The notes under the pieces were generated by a model that saw only the letters and a program-made list of their open reading frames with translations, had not been told where the DNA came from and did not search any database. A DNA stretch of 64,000 nt. Source: Aliarcobacter trophiarum LMG 25534. Its GTDB lineage: Bacteria > Campylobacterota > Campylobacteria > Campylobacterales > Arcobacteraceae. The stretch is taken from assembly GCF_003355515.1 (NCBI RefSeq), contig NZ_CP031367.1:496001-560000 (forward strand), in the 5' to 3' direction. The translations under genes were made by a program, and so were the position numbers. Position 1 is the stretch's first letter. Each line of letters opens with the position of its first letter. Below, in pieces: positions 23,640-32,746 of the stretch.

Positions 23640-24320
23640 CTAATATTCTAGAGAAAATATAGAGTCTGCTACATTTAATATTTGAGATTTAAAGTGCGAT
23701 ATTATAACTATTGTACAACTTTTTTTTAACTCTAAAATCAAATTTTCGATTTTTAATGCTAACTCTTCATTTAATGAAGCAGTTGGTTCATCAAGAAGTA
23801 AAACTTTTGGTTTTAGTATCAAAGCTCTTGCTAAAATCAATCTTTGCTGCTGACCACCTGATAGTAAATATGCACTATCATCTAATCTATTTTTTACTTC
23901 ATCATACAAATGAACTTTTTTTAATACCTCTGTTATTAACTTTTTTGCATCATCTTTTTTTATTTTTTGAAGCTTTAGAGGAAAATATAAATTTTCAAAA
24001 ATAGAGAATGGTAAAATATCTGGATGTTGGCTTACATATACAATTTTTTTTCTAAGATTTGGTAGTTCTTTATTTGATAAAGTTGTAATATCAATATCTT
24101 TATTATCATCATTAAAATATACTTTTCCAGTAAAACTTGCATTTTCATACTCTTTTATCATCTGATTTAACACAAGAAGCAAAGAGCTTTTTCCAATTCC
24201 ACTTGGACCACTTATTGCTGTGATTGAGTTTTTTTCTATATTCAAGTTTAAATCTTTTAAGACCTGTTTGTCATCATAGTAAAGATTTAAATTCTCTATT
24301 TTTAAAATATTTTTACTCAA
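23640..24320 (-). CDS. pstB: Phosphate-type ABC transporter ATP-binding protein
   Basis: This ATPase powers a PstSCAB-type phosphate importer. Walker A is GPSGIGKSS, the signature motif is LSGGQQQR, and Walker B is KVLLLDEPTASL. The expected length is about 226 aa from the TTG at 24320 (LSKNIL), which has AAGGAG 8 nt upstream. The longer frame up to 24389 is not needed. It overlaps the pstA stop by 8 nt. It is the last gene of pstS-pstC-pstA-pstB, read leftward. Its 226 aa are shorter than typical PstB (about 250), so tungstate or another oxyanion cannot be excluded from the ATPase alone. Confidence 0.82.
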   Translation of the reverse strand: MSKNILKIENLNLYYDDKQVLKDLNLNIEKNSITAISGPSGIGKSSLLLVLNQMIKEYENASFTGKVYFNDDNKDIDITTLSNKELPNLRKKIVYVSQHPDILPFSIFENLYFPLKLQKIKKDDAKKLITEVLKKVHLYDEVKNRLDDSAYLLSGGQQQRLILARALILKPKVLLLDEPTASLNEELALKIENLILELKKSCTIVIISHFKSQILNVADSIFSLEY

Positions 24321-25185
24321 GTTTTTGGCTCCTTCTAATAGCAATTTTTTGTAAAATAAATGCAAAAATAAAAAGGCTAAGTGATACAAAAAGAAGTATC
24401 ATAGCAGCTACATAACCTTTATTTAGTTCATAAATATCTTGATATTGTGAAGATACATAAAATATAAAAAATGGAATAGCTTCATATTTTTCCAAAAGTG
24501 AGTTTGGAATTCCTCCCATAGCAACAGCTCCTGTCATCATGATAACAGCAGTATCTTCAACAGCTCTTCCAATTGCCAAAACAACACTACTAAATAGCTG
24601 TTTACTTATATATGGAAGTTGTACCAAAAAAAGGTTTTGATACTTTGTAGCACCTAGATTTAATACAGAGTTTTTTATCTGATATGGAATTGAGTAAAGT
24701 GCTTGTTCTGTCATTTTAACAATATATGGAATAACTAAAATTGCTAAACATATTGATGATATTAGAAGACAAGTATATAAATCATCAAAAAACATTTTGT
24801 GTAAATATATAGTAACAGATAAGCCAAAAAGTCCAATAACAATAGATGGTACAAAAGCCAAAAGTTCATAAGAGAAGCTAAAAATCTCTTTAACCTTTTT
24901 TGATGCAAAAATTGCTATAAAAACTCCACTTAAAAATCCTAAAGGCAGAGCAAAAACTATAGCCAATAAAGATACAAAAAGTGAGCCAACAATTGCATTA
25001 AATATTCCATCAAAAACTCTTTGTTTTCCTAAAATTGCATCTAAAATTGGAACATTATCAAAAATAATCTCTAAAGAAAAACTACTAAAACCTTTGTAAA
25101 ATACAAATGTAAAAAATATAGCAAGTATTAAAATAGAAAAAATAACTACTAAAAAAAACAGAGATATAACAATTTTTCTACTCAT
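24313..25185 (-). CDS. pstA: Phosphate ABC transporter permease PstA-like
   Basis: This is one of the two membrane permeases of a PstSCAB-type importer. It is 290 aa with about six TM segments. The EAA-type loop with GATKYQNLFLVQLPYI couples to the ATPase. AVEDTAVIMMTGAVAMGG is the permease core region typical of PstA/PstC. Its start overlaps pstC by 4 nt. Confidence 0.85.
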   Translation of the reverse strand: MSRKIVISLFFLVVIFSILILAIFFTFVFYKGFSSFSLEIIFDNVPILDAILGKQRVFDGIFNAIVGSLFVSLLAIVFALPLGFLSGVFIAIFASKKVKEIFSFSYELLAFVPSIVIGLFGLSVTIYLHKMFFDDLYTCLLISSICLAILVIPYIVKMTEQALYSIPYQIKNSVLNLGATKYQNLFLVQLPYISKQLFSSVVLAIGRAVEDTAVIMMTGAVAMGGIPNSLLEKYEAIPFFIFYVSSQYQDIYELNKGYVAAMILLFVSLSLFIFAFILQKIAIRRSQKLE

Positions 25186-26018
25186 CTTGCCTCTTTATTT
25201 ATAAGTTTTAAACTAACAACAGTTAGAAAAGAGAATACTAAAAGTAGTAATCCACACAAAAATATTGCTTTAAAAGCAGTTGATTCATAATCACTTGCAT
25301 TTATTAGCGCAATATGAGAAGTTAAAGTTCTTGCACTATCTAAAATAGAGTTTGGAATTTGAAGACTATTTCCAGCAATCATCAAAGCTATCATAGTATC
25401 TCCAACAGCTCTTGCAAATCCTAAGATAATAGCACTAATTATCCCTTTTTTTGAAGTTTTTAATATTAAATCAAAAAATATATCCTCATTTGTTGCGCCC
25501 AAAGATTTTGCAGCCAAAATTGTTTTTTTTGAAGTTGAGTTAAATGTATTAAATAAAATTATTGTCATTGTAGGAAGAACTACAAAACTTAATACAAAAG
25601 ATGCTGTAAGAATACTAAAACCTTGTCCATCTAAAATATCATTTAGCCAAGGAACTAACAAAAATATAGCTATAAAAGCATATAAAACTGTTGGAACTCC
25701 TGATATAAAAAGCATAAATTTATTTAATATATTTGAAATATTTTTTGGAATAAAAAATGCCATAAGTGATGCAAACGAAAAACTCATAATAGTTGCAATT
25801 AGTGTTGCAAGAATACTTATATAAATTGTTCCTAAAATCATTGGCATTAAACCATAAAGACTTTTTTGCTCAATCCACTCAAAAGCAAAAAACTGTAAAA
25901 AATTTCCAGAAGTAAGAAGTGGAAATGAAAAATAGATTAAAAAAAATAGTATAAATAGTACAAGTGAGCTTGTTATAAAAATTGATATAACAAGCCCAAA
26001 ATTAAATAGATAATACAT
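25182..26018 (-). CDS. pstC: Phosphate ABC transporter permease PstC-like
   Basis: This is the second permease of the importer, 278 aa with about six TM segments. The coupling loop reads AAKSLGATNEDIFFDLILKTS, and the core ARAVGDTMIALMIAGNS is typical of PstC. It begins 3 nt after the pstS stop codon and is translationally linked to both neighbours. Confidence 0.85.
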   Translation of the reverse strand: MYYLFNFGLVISIFITSSLVLFILFFLIYFSFPLLTSGNFLQFFAFEWIEQKSLYGLMPMILGTIYISILATLIATIMSFSFASLMAFFIPKNISNILNKFMLFISGVPTVLYAFIAIFLLVPWLNDILDGQGFSILTASFVLSFVVLPTMTIILFNTFNSTSKKTILAAKSLGATNEDIFFDLILKTSKKGIISAIILGFARAVGDTMIALMIAGNSLQIPNSILDSARTLTSHIALINASDYESTAFKAIFLCGLLLLVFSFLTVVSLKLINKEAR

Positions 26019-26021
26019 AAA

Positions 26022-26840
26022 CTACTTTTGATAAGGAATTAATCCAAGTTTGCTAGTAATTTCTGCACCACTATTGCTTTTCATATAATCTATAAATGCT
26101 TTTGCTAGAGGTTTTGGCTCACCTTTTGTAACCATATATAAACCTCTTGAAATATGATATTCACTATTTAAGATTGTCTCATTGCTAGGGCATCTATTAT
26201 CTATACAAATAGCTTTTACACTATCATCAACTGTACCAAATGAGATAAATCCAATACCATTTTTATCAGATAATACAGCTGTTTTCATTGCAGCATTTGA
26301 AGCAACAACTTTTGCATCTTGAGAAATTTGAGCATTTTTAATACCTTCATTTGTAAATACTTCCATTGTTCCACTTGAAGCATCTCTTACATAAAGATTG
26401 ATTTTTCCACCTTTTAAACCTAAATCTTTAAAAGATTTTACTTTTCCAGTAAAAATATCAATTAACTGCTCTGTTGATAGATTTTTAATATCTGAATTGT
26501 TGTTTACAATAACAGCAATTCCGTCCATTGCAAAAACGAAGCTTTTTAAATCGCCTCTTTCAATCTCATCTTTTTTTGGAGCTCGACCAGCATTTGCAAT
26601 ATCAACTAAACCTTCAGTTACTTGCTTTATTCCAACACCAGTTCCACCACCAGCAATTGTCATTGTAATTTCAGGATATGCTTCCATAATATTTTTCATA
26701 GCTTCTTTTTCAGAAGCTATATGAGCAGTCCCACCAGCAATATTTAAAGTACCCTTTAAACCTTTAAATAGGTCTAAATCACTGTTTGCACTTAGCGAAC
26801 AAACAAAAAGTGTACAGATTGATAGAATTATTTTTTTCAT
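26022..26840 (-). CDS. pstS: Phosphate-binding periplasmic protein PstS-like
   Basis: This 272-aa substrate-binding protein has a cleavable signal peptide (residues 1-19). The mature part has the PstS pattern: a GGTAHIAS segment, TIAGGGTGVGIKQVTEG with DIANAGR, and RDASSGTMEVF. These match phosphate contacts in the family. It is the first gene of the operon and divergent from the DJ-1 gene. A 15-bp palindrome (26908-26922) in the shared upstream region could be an operator. No clear PHO box was identified. Confidence 0.87.
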   Translation of the reverse strand: MKKIILSICTLFVCSLSANSDLDLFKGLKGTLNIAGGTAHIASEKEAMKNIMEAYPEITMTIAGGGTGVGIKQVTEGLVDIANAGRAPKKDEIERGDLKSFVFAMDGIAVIVNNNSDIKNLSTEQLIDIFTGKVKSFKDLGLKGGKINLYVRDASSGTMEVFTNEGIKNAQISQDAKVVASNAAMKTAVLSDKNGIGFISFGTVDDSVKAICIDNRCPSNETILNSEYHISRGLYMVTKGEPKPLAKAFIDYMKSNSGAEITSKLGLIPYQK

Positions 26841-26907
26841 TCAATTTCCTTTTTTTAATAGAAATTGGATAATTGTACAAAGAAGAGATTTGGAAAATAT
26901 CTTTGTT

Positions 26908-26922
26908 GCTTAAACCTTAAGC
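26908..26922. promoter_or_regulatory. Palindrome between pstS and the DJ-1 gene
   Basis: GCTTAA-ACC-TTAAGC is a perfect 6-bp inverted repeat in the divergent upstream region. It is a candidate regulator site, with no family assignment. Confidence 0.35.
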
Positions 26923-26997
26923 CTGAATATCCAAAATAGAAAAGGAGTATATCCAAACTATGATAAAATAGTTTAATATTTTTTAAAAGGTAAATTT

Positions 26998-27621
26998 ATG
27001 CAAAAAGTAGTTGGAATTTTTGTTTTTGATGATATAGAAGTTTTAGATTTTTGTGGACCATTTGAGGTTTTAAGTGTAACAAGAGTTGATGAATCAAAAA
27101 GATTAGAAACTTTGTCTCCTTTTGATGTAAAACTTGTATCTATTACAAAAGATATTGTTTTAACAACTGGTGGTATGAAAGTAGTTCCTGATTTTGATTT
27201 TGAAACTTGTCCAGAACTTGATATTTTAATAGTTCCAGGTGGAATGGGTACAAGAAAACTTATGTATGATGAAAGAGTTTTAAAATTTGTAAACAAAAAA
27301 GCAAAAGAAGTTGAACTTTTGACTTCTGTTTGTACAGGTTCTCTTATTTTAGCAAGTGCAAAATTACTTGATGGTGTAAATGCTACAACACACTGGAAAA
27401 GTCTTCAAAGAATGGAAGATGAATTTAAAAATATAAAAGTGTGCAAAGATAAACACTATGTAGAAGATGGAAATATCATCTCAAGTGCAGGTATTTCAGC
27501 AGGAATTGATATGGCACTTTATATTGTAAAAAGATATTTTGGAGAAAATGTTTCAAGAGCAACTGCAAAACATATGGAATATCCATATTTAGAAAAAAAT
27601 ATACGAAGAGTAGATATTTAA
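26998..27621 (+). CDS. DJ-1/PfpI family protein
   Basis: This 207-aa protein has the DJ-1/PfpI (class I glutamine amidotransferase-like) fold. The N terminus reads VVGIFVFDDIEVLDFCGPFE, typical of the subgroup close to AraC-type regulators and isonitrile hydratases. The likely nucleophile is C112 in LTSVCTGSLIL, with GLn-type residues around THW following. It has no signal peptide and no DNA-binding domain. AAAAGGTAAA precedes the ATG. Possible roles are glyoxalase, chaperone or hydratase, and I cannot choose between them. Confidence 0.85.
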   Translation: MQKVVGIFVFDDIEVLDFCGPFEVLSVTRVDESKRLETLSPFDVKLVSITKDIVLTTGGMKVVPDFDFETCPELDILIVPGGMGTRKLMYDERVLKFVNKKAKEVELLTSVCTGSLILASAKLLDGVNATTHWKSLQRMEDEFKNIKVCKDKHYVEDGNIISSAGISAGIDMALYIVKRYFGENVSRATAKHMEYPYLEKNIRRVDI

Positions 27622-27646
27622 AATCTTTCAATTTGTAATATTTATT

Positions 27647-29129
27647 AACTCAACTTTCGCACATAAAAAATCATTAATTTCTTATATGTAAAAGCTTTTA
27701 AAAGCCCATAAATAGACACTTTTTGATATAATTTCATCACCACAAATCAATTATAAAAGGTATTTTTATGGGTATTGACAATTTTATCCAAACTGCTATG
27801 AACAATGTATTAAAAAATCCTATTCTTTCTATTTTAAGAGATATAAATTTTAGTTCTATTCTAAAACAAAGCAATTTCATAAAAAAAGATATTGGCAAAT
27901 CTCCATATATGATAATTTTACATTTTTTATATATGTTTATTATCAATAAAAAAATATCTACATTTATGAAATATAGCAATGATAGTTATAAAAAAGATGT
28001 TTACTACAGATTACTAAAAAGTAGTAAGTACAATTGGAGAAAATTACTATTACTGACATCTATAAAACTTATTAGCAAATTGCATAAACTTCAAAAAACT
28101 ACTGATACAAAAGTATTGATTATAGATGATACTGTTGAAATTAAAAGAGGTAAATTTATAGAAGGTAGTTGTAAAAATCTTTGGAGCAATAAAGAACATA
28201 GAACTGTAAAAGGTTTGAATATTGTATCACTTAATTATAGCGATTGTTATACGGATATGATGTTGGATTTTTCTATAAATTATAATAAAAATCAAATTGT
28301 AAATGTTGATGAAAATAGTTTTCATCATAAAAGCAATGCTTATAAAAGAAGAGTTGAAGGTAATGATGGTAAAAATATTTTAGCTCTTGATATGTTGAAA
28401 CGTGTTTTAAAATCTGGAATATATTCAGATTATCTTCTTGTTGATAGCTGGTATGCTAAACCAAATTTTATAAATGAAGTAAAAGAAAATGGTCTTGATG
28501 TAATTACAAGAATTGCAAACAATCCTAAAATCTGGCAATTTACAGGTAAATTTAAAACACTTGAAACACTTTACAATTATGCAAAACAAAATAAAGCTTC
28601 AAGACTTGGAAACTATAACTCTATAAAATACAATTATGTTTCAACTACAACTACACATAAAACACTTGGTAGATTAAAAATTGTATTTATTAAAACCAAA
28701 GATAATCTAATTCCAATAATATCAACAAATACAAATTTATCTGATATTGAAATAATCAATACATATAAAAAACGATGGAATATTGAACAAGGATATAAAG
28801 ATTTAAGAGAATACTTTCAATTTGGTAAAGAAGAAAATCGTATCTTTGAAGCTTTAATAGCTCGTATTACACTTTCATTTTTAGCTTATAATCTTACAAG
28901 CTATATTAATAGAGTTCAAAATGAACCACAAACCTTAGGTAATCTTTTTAGAGATTTAGAATGCCAGCTTGAAACTCTAGCAATATCTATGGAATTATTT
29001 GTAAAAATCCTAGAACAATTGATACAATCTGCACAAATAGTCAAGAGAAATAAAGATTTAGAGCAAATCATTCATGTACTCAGAGTTTACACTAAAAAAC
29101 AGTTAGGTTTTATGTGCGAAAGTTGAGTT
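27647..29129 (+). mobile_element. IS4-family element, copy 2, intact (1483 bp)
   Basis: The 22-bp ends AACTCAACTTTCGCACATAA.. and ..TTATGTGCGAAAGTTGAGTT are perfect inverted repeats. It carries one 452-aa transposase. It is inverted relative to copy 1 (21241-23621), so the pst operon and the DJ-1 gene lie between inverted copies. No target duplication can be assigned with confidence. Confidence 0.92.
27768..29126 (+). CDS. IS4-family transposase (intact)
   Basis: This 452-aa DDE transposase has its first aspartates in VLIIDDTVEIKRGK (120/121) and the second in LLVDSWY (226). E340 lies in YKKRWNIEQGYKDLR, matching the Y-x2-R-x3-E pattern of the IS4 family with arginine in place of the final lysine. 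The stop codon lies inside the right inverted repeat. ATG is preceded by AAAAGGTA. The N-terminal half contains a hydrophobic stretch (ILHFLYMFII) that is part of the fold, not a TM segment. Confidence 0.93.
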   Translation: MGIDNFIQTAMNNVLKNPILSILRDINFSSILKQSNFIKKDIGKSPYMIILHFLYMFIINKKISTFMKYSNDSYKKDVYYRLLKSSKYNWRKLLLLTSIKLISKLHKLQKTTDTKVLIIDDTVEIKRGKFIEGSCKNLWSNKEHRTVKGLNIVSLNYSDCYTDMMLDFSINYNKNQIVNVDENSFHHKSNAYKRRVEGNDGKNILALDMLKRVLKSGIYSDYLLVDSWYAKPNFINEVKENGLDVITRIANNPKIWQFTGKFKTLETLYNYAKQNKASRLGNYNSIKYNYVSTTTTHKTLGRLKIVFIKTKDNLIPIISTNTNLSDIEIINTYKKRWNIEQGYKDLREYFQFGKEENRIFEALIARITLSFLAYNLTSYINRVQNEPQTLGNLFRDLECQLETLAISMELFVKILEQLIQSAQIVKRNKDLEQIIHVLRVYTKKQLGFMCES

Positions 29130-29492
29130 ATTTAATAATATAAATTAAGCAAGATAAAATCATTTTCTATCCTTTTTGTAAGATTATTAATTTAAATTTA
29201 TAAAATAACTATTTATTTGTAGTTATAACACATAATTAATAATTTCTTTTTGCAATTCTATTGCTATTCTTTTTTTGTATGATTTCAATTAAATACAAAC
29301 ATTTTATAGTTAAATAAAGAATAGTTTGTTTAATTTACAATTGGATACATGATGTTAATTGTAAATTAAACGTTATATTAGGGGAATCCAACTTTATAGT
29401 AAATTTTATAAAATAAATTTTTATTATTTTATGAAACTCTTATTAAAAGTTGGATTAATAATTCTTTAAATAATTTATACATAAGGAAAAAT
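29130..29492. other. Intergenic region with two inverted repeats
   Basis: GTTTAATTTACAATT (29328-29342) and AATTGTAAATTAAAC (29357-29371) form a perfect 15-bp inverted repeat with a 14-nt loop. AATCCAACTTT (29385-29395) and AAAGTTGGATT (29446-29456) form a second, wider pair. There is no open frame. They may be remnants of a mobile-element end or regulatory structures for the gene at 29493. Confidence 0.55.
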
Positions 29493-30053
29493 ATGAAAAA
29501 AATAATTCTATATCTCTTCTTTACTTCTTTAATATTTACAGGTTGTGCAAAAAATAGCAACATTGTTTCAAATATTTTGTCAAATGAACCTACGCTTAAA
29601 GTTGGTGTTAAAAAAGCTCTCATAACAGAAAAACCTGATGCAAAAAGTCAAATAGTTGCAGAGGTAAAAATTAATGAAGAATTAAAAATAATTAAATCAA
29701 AAGATGATTCACAATGGTATAAGGTTTTAACTCCTAATAAACAAGGGTATATTCCAAAAAGCTCTTTAGTAGAAGAATCTTTTTTAGATTTATTTAGTGA
29801 TTCTGCAAGTACTTTATGGGAAGTAGTAAAAGATAAAAATTCAAATCAAAAAACAACTTTTGATTCAAATGGTAAAAACTGGTCAAATGAAGAAAGAGCA
29901 GAAAAAAGTGTTAAAAACTTTGGAAATTCAAAATCTCAATTAGATTTTAATTCTAAATATACAATTGAGGAAATTGAATCTTTGTTGACTAGTTCAAATA
30001 ATAATTCAAATATTCAATTATCTAATTTTAGAAAAGAAGGAGGTCTTAAATGA
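29493..30053 (+). CDS. Lipoprotein with bacterial SH3-like domain
   Basis: This 186-aa protein has a lipoprotein signal peptide with lipobox FTGC, so the mature protein starts at cysteine about 18. Residues 35-90 look like an SH3b fold (LKVGVKKALITEKPDAKSQ, then WYKVLTPNKQGYIPKSSL), often a cell-wall or peptide binding module. The rest is polar and low in complexity. It overlaps the M48 peptidase gene by 4 nt and is likely its partner at the outer membrane. AAGGAAAAAT precedes the ATG. Confidence 0.75.
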   Translation: MKKIILYLFFTSLIFTGCAKNSNIVSNILSNEPTLKVGVKKALITEKPDAKSQIVAEVKINEELKIIKSKDDSQWYKVLTPNKQGYIPKSSLVEESFLDLFSDSASTLWEVVKDKNSNQKTTFDSNGKNWSNEERAEKSVKNFGNSKSQLDFNSKYTIEEIESLLTSSNNNSNIQLSNFRKEGGLK

Positions 30054-30871
30054 AAAAGTTGGTTCTTATTTTAATCTGTAGCTTAATTATATGTAAAGTA
30101 GCAAGTGCAAATAAAGATTACATTGGAAATACTTTGAAAATTTTTGATAATTTAACTCCTGAAGAAGAGTTTTTAATTGGCAAAATGCAATTATCAGAAT
30201 TAGTTACTAGTAATATTCATGATGCAAAATCTCAAAAAGTTATATATTTAAATAATATTGTTAATTCACTTGTTCTTTCAAGCGATAAGCCTTATGTTTA
30301 TGATGGATATAAAGTAATTTTAGTTGAAGATAAATCTTTAAATGCAATGGCTCTCCCAGGAGGAATTATTGTTGTAAATGATGGAATATTCACTTATTTG
30401 GAAAATGAGGATCAATTAGCGTCTATATTGGCTCATGAAATAGGTCATATACAAGAAAAACATAATCTTCATGCTGATAAAAGTTTTAAAATTGATGATG
30501 CAGTAGGAATTGCATCAAATTTAGGAATTGCAAAAAATGTTGATAATCAATATGCAAGGTTTGCTTCAGTTACTTTATTAAATTATCTATCAAATTCAAT
30601 TGTTAATGGCTATGGTGTTTCTCAAGAAGTAGAAGCTGATACATTAGCTATTAAACTTTTAGTAAATGCAGGTTATGATCCTAAAGAATTTCTATCAACA
30701 TTAAATAAATTAAAAGAAACTACTAATTCTTATGGTGGGGCAAATTATCCTGTAGATAGATTAACAAGATTAGAACCAATAATTAAAGAATTAGCCTATG
30801 ATCAAAATGAATCTTATAAACTAAAAGATACTAGAAAAAAAAGATTTCAAAAATTAAAAAATCTTAAATAG
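30050..30871 (+). CDS. M48-family periplasmic metallopeptidase
   Basis: This 273-aa exported zinc protease has a signal peptide (residues 1-20). The motif LAHEIGH places H129, E130 and H133, and EVEAD near residue 193 supplies the third zinc ligand. MALPGGIIVVNDG is the conserved segment found in BepA/YfgC and LoiP-like M48 proteases. It is shorter than BepA because the TPR domain is missing here. A separate TPR protein is encoded by the next gene. A strong AAGGAGGT box lies before the ATG. Its likely function is quality control of envelope proteins. Confidence 0.87.
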   Translation: MKKLVLILICSLIICKVASANKDYIGNTLKIFDNLTPEEEFLIGKMQLSELVTSNIHDAKSQKVIYLNNIVNSLVLSSDKPYVYDGYKVILVEDKSLNAMALPGGIIVVNDGIFTYLENEDQLASILAHEIGHIQEKHNLHADKSFKIDDAVGIASNLGIAKNVDNQYARFASVTLLNYLSNSIVNGYGVSQEVEADTLAIKLLVNAGYDPKEFLSTLNKLKETTNSYGGANYPVDRLTRLEPIIKELAYDQNESYKLKDTRKKRFQKLKNLK

Positions 30872-30885
30872 CAAAGGTTTAACAT

Positions 30886-32694
30886 ATGTGGAATGCAATT
30901 AAGAATTTTTGGAATAATCATGAACTATATACTCCTGTTACAGAGATGACAAAAGCTGATATAGAAAATATTATAAATAGAATTAAAGAAAAAGATGGTT
31001 ATTCTCAGGAAAGTCTTACTTGTGATAATCACTCTTTAGAATTAAAAAAATATTTTAAAGCGATTAAACTATTTTTATATTTAGTTCTTGCAATATGTTC
31101 AATTTTGGGGGCTATAGGTCCAGGCAAAGATTTTATAGTAGATTATTTGAAAAATAAAAAAGTTAAAGAAGCTGTAATTAATTTAAATAAAGTTGCTGAA
31201 AATATGTATTTTTATGAAAATGCTCCAATTGTTGCTTTAAATACTATTGAGAAATCTTTATATCTTGATAATGAAAATATAGATACTATTTATTTAAAAA
31301 CATTTATAGAAAGTATGTTAAGTGTTGAACAAATAAAGAATTTAGATAGACCATATAATGAAAAAGAGTTGATAGATGCTCAAACTGCATTTTCCAATGC
31401 TGATTTTATTTTAAAATCAAAAGAAGATGAATATTTTGGAAAAGCTTATTTAATCAAGGCTCAAACTTATTTTGCATTAAATGAAAATAATAAAGCTCTA
31501 GAAGAGATAGAAAAAGCTATTAAAATTGAAGAAGAAAATAATTTTTCTAAAGAAGATGAAATCTTTTATAAAATTAGAAAAGCAACTATTTTAATTGAAT
31601 CAGAAAAATACGATGATGCAGAAGAATTATTAAATCAATTAGAAAAAACACCAAATGATAATAAAAATATTAAAAATATATATTTATGGTTAGGTATTAA
31701 TAGTAATGAAAAAGCTTTAAGAGCTAAAAATATAGAAGATAAAATTAAATTTAATCAAGAAGCTAAAAATTATTTTGAGAAATCAATTCAGAATGATGAA
31801 AAATTTCATATTGCAATGATGAATTTAGGAAATATTTATGCCTATTCTAATGATGGAGACAATTCCAATAATGTTGACGATTTTAAAAAAGCTGAAGAGC
31901 AATATAAAAAGATTTTATCAATAAGACCTAATCAAAAAGAAACATACTATTATTTAGGTAAATTATATGGTTCAATAGATAATTATGAAAAAGCAGAATT
32001 ATATTTTAAAAAGGCATTAGAGCAAGATGAAAATTACTTTTCTGCAAATTTATGGTTAGGAAAAGCTTATTTTGAAATGGAAAATTATCAAGAGGCATTA
32101 AATTATTTGAATAAAGCATTAGCCTTAAAGCCAAATTCAGAAGCTTATTTTATGATAGGCGAAATTCATCAAAAATCAAAAAATTATCAAGAAGCAATAA
32201 AAAATTATTTAGAAGTAGAAGTATCTTTAATATCAAGTGAAACAGATAATTCTTATTATAAATTTAGATCATTTTTGAATAGAGCGGATATAAGTATAGA
32301 ATTAAAAGATTTTGAAAATGCGAAATCTTTTTTAGAAGATGCATATAATAGTAATGAATCTCTAGATTCAAATTATTATAAAATTTATTTTAAATACTAT
32401 AAAGCTACTAATAATTATAATATGGCTTTAGATTCAATAAATAAAGCAGTATTAGTCGCAAATAAACAAAAAGATTCTTTAATATTAGATAAAGCAATGT
32501 ATCTATTTGAAAATAATAAAAATAATGAGGCTTTAGAAGAAATTAAAATACTTAAAAATAGTAAGATTGAGAAAAAAGGTTTATTTGAAAAAATTCTTAA
32601 ATTTGAGTATAAATTATATAGAAATTTAAATAATGGTGAAATGCAAAATAAGATTTTACAAGAAATTAAAAAATATGATCCGAATTTTATTTGA
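30886..32694 (+). CDS. Membrane-anchored TPR-repeat protein
   Basis: This 602-aa protein has a charged cytoplasmic N terminus, one TM helix (about residues 62-82, LFLYLVLAICSILGAIG) and a long C-terminal array of tetratricopeptide repeats. Clear repeats include NYEKAELYFKKALEQDEN and NYQEALNYLNKALALKPN. TPRs mediate protein contacts. It follows the M48 gene by 14 nt. The pair looks like a split version of the BepA layout (M48 plus TPR), but this TPR protein is much bigger. No enzymatic motif was seen. Confidence 0.75.
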   Translation: MWNAIKNFWNNHELYTPVTEMTKADIENIINRIKEKDGYSQESLTCDNHSLELKKYFKAIKLFLYLVLAICSILGAIGPGKDFIVDYLKNKKVKEAVINLNKVAENMYFYENAPIVALNTIEKSLYLDNENIDTIYLKTFIESMLSVEQIKNLDRPYNEKELIDAQTAFSNADFILKSKEDEYFGKAYLIKAQTYFALNENNKALEEIEKAIKIEEENNFSKEDEIFYKIRKATILIESEKYDDAEELLNQLEKTPNDNKNIKNIYLWLGINSNEKALRAKNIEDKIKFNQEAKNYFEKSIQNDEKFHIAMMNLGNIYAYSNDGDNSNNVDDFKKAEEQYKKILSIRPNQKETYYYLGKLYGSIDNYEKAELYFKKALEQDENYFSANLWLGKAYFEMENYQEALNYLNKALALKPNSEAYFMIGEIHQKSKNYQEAIKNYLEVEVSLISSETDNSYYKFRSFLNRADISIELKDFENAKSFLEDAYNSNESLDSNYYKIYFKYYKATNNYNMALDSINKAVLVANKQKDSLILDKAMYLFENNKNNEALEEIKILKNSKIEKKGLFEKILKFEYKLYRNLNNGEMQNKILQEIKKYDPNFI

Positions 32695-32746
32695 TAAATA
32701 TCTTTATTCTATTAAATATAATTTATAAAAATCATATAGGAATAAA

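Noticed and set aside
27737-27979. Minus-strand frame over the start of the IS4 transposase
   Set aside because: It is the mirror of the transposase gene, and the same shadow occurs at the broken copy.
29371-29456. Integron attC-like site (GTT core and inverted repeats)
   Set aside because: The core does not fit GTTRRRY, and no integron integrase or cassette array is nearby.
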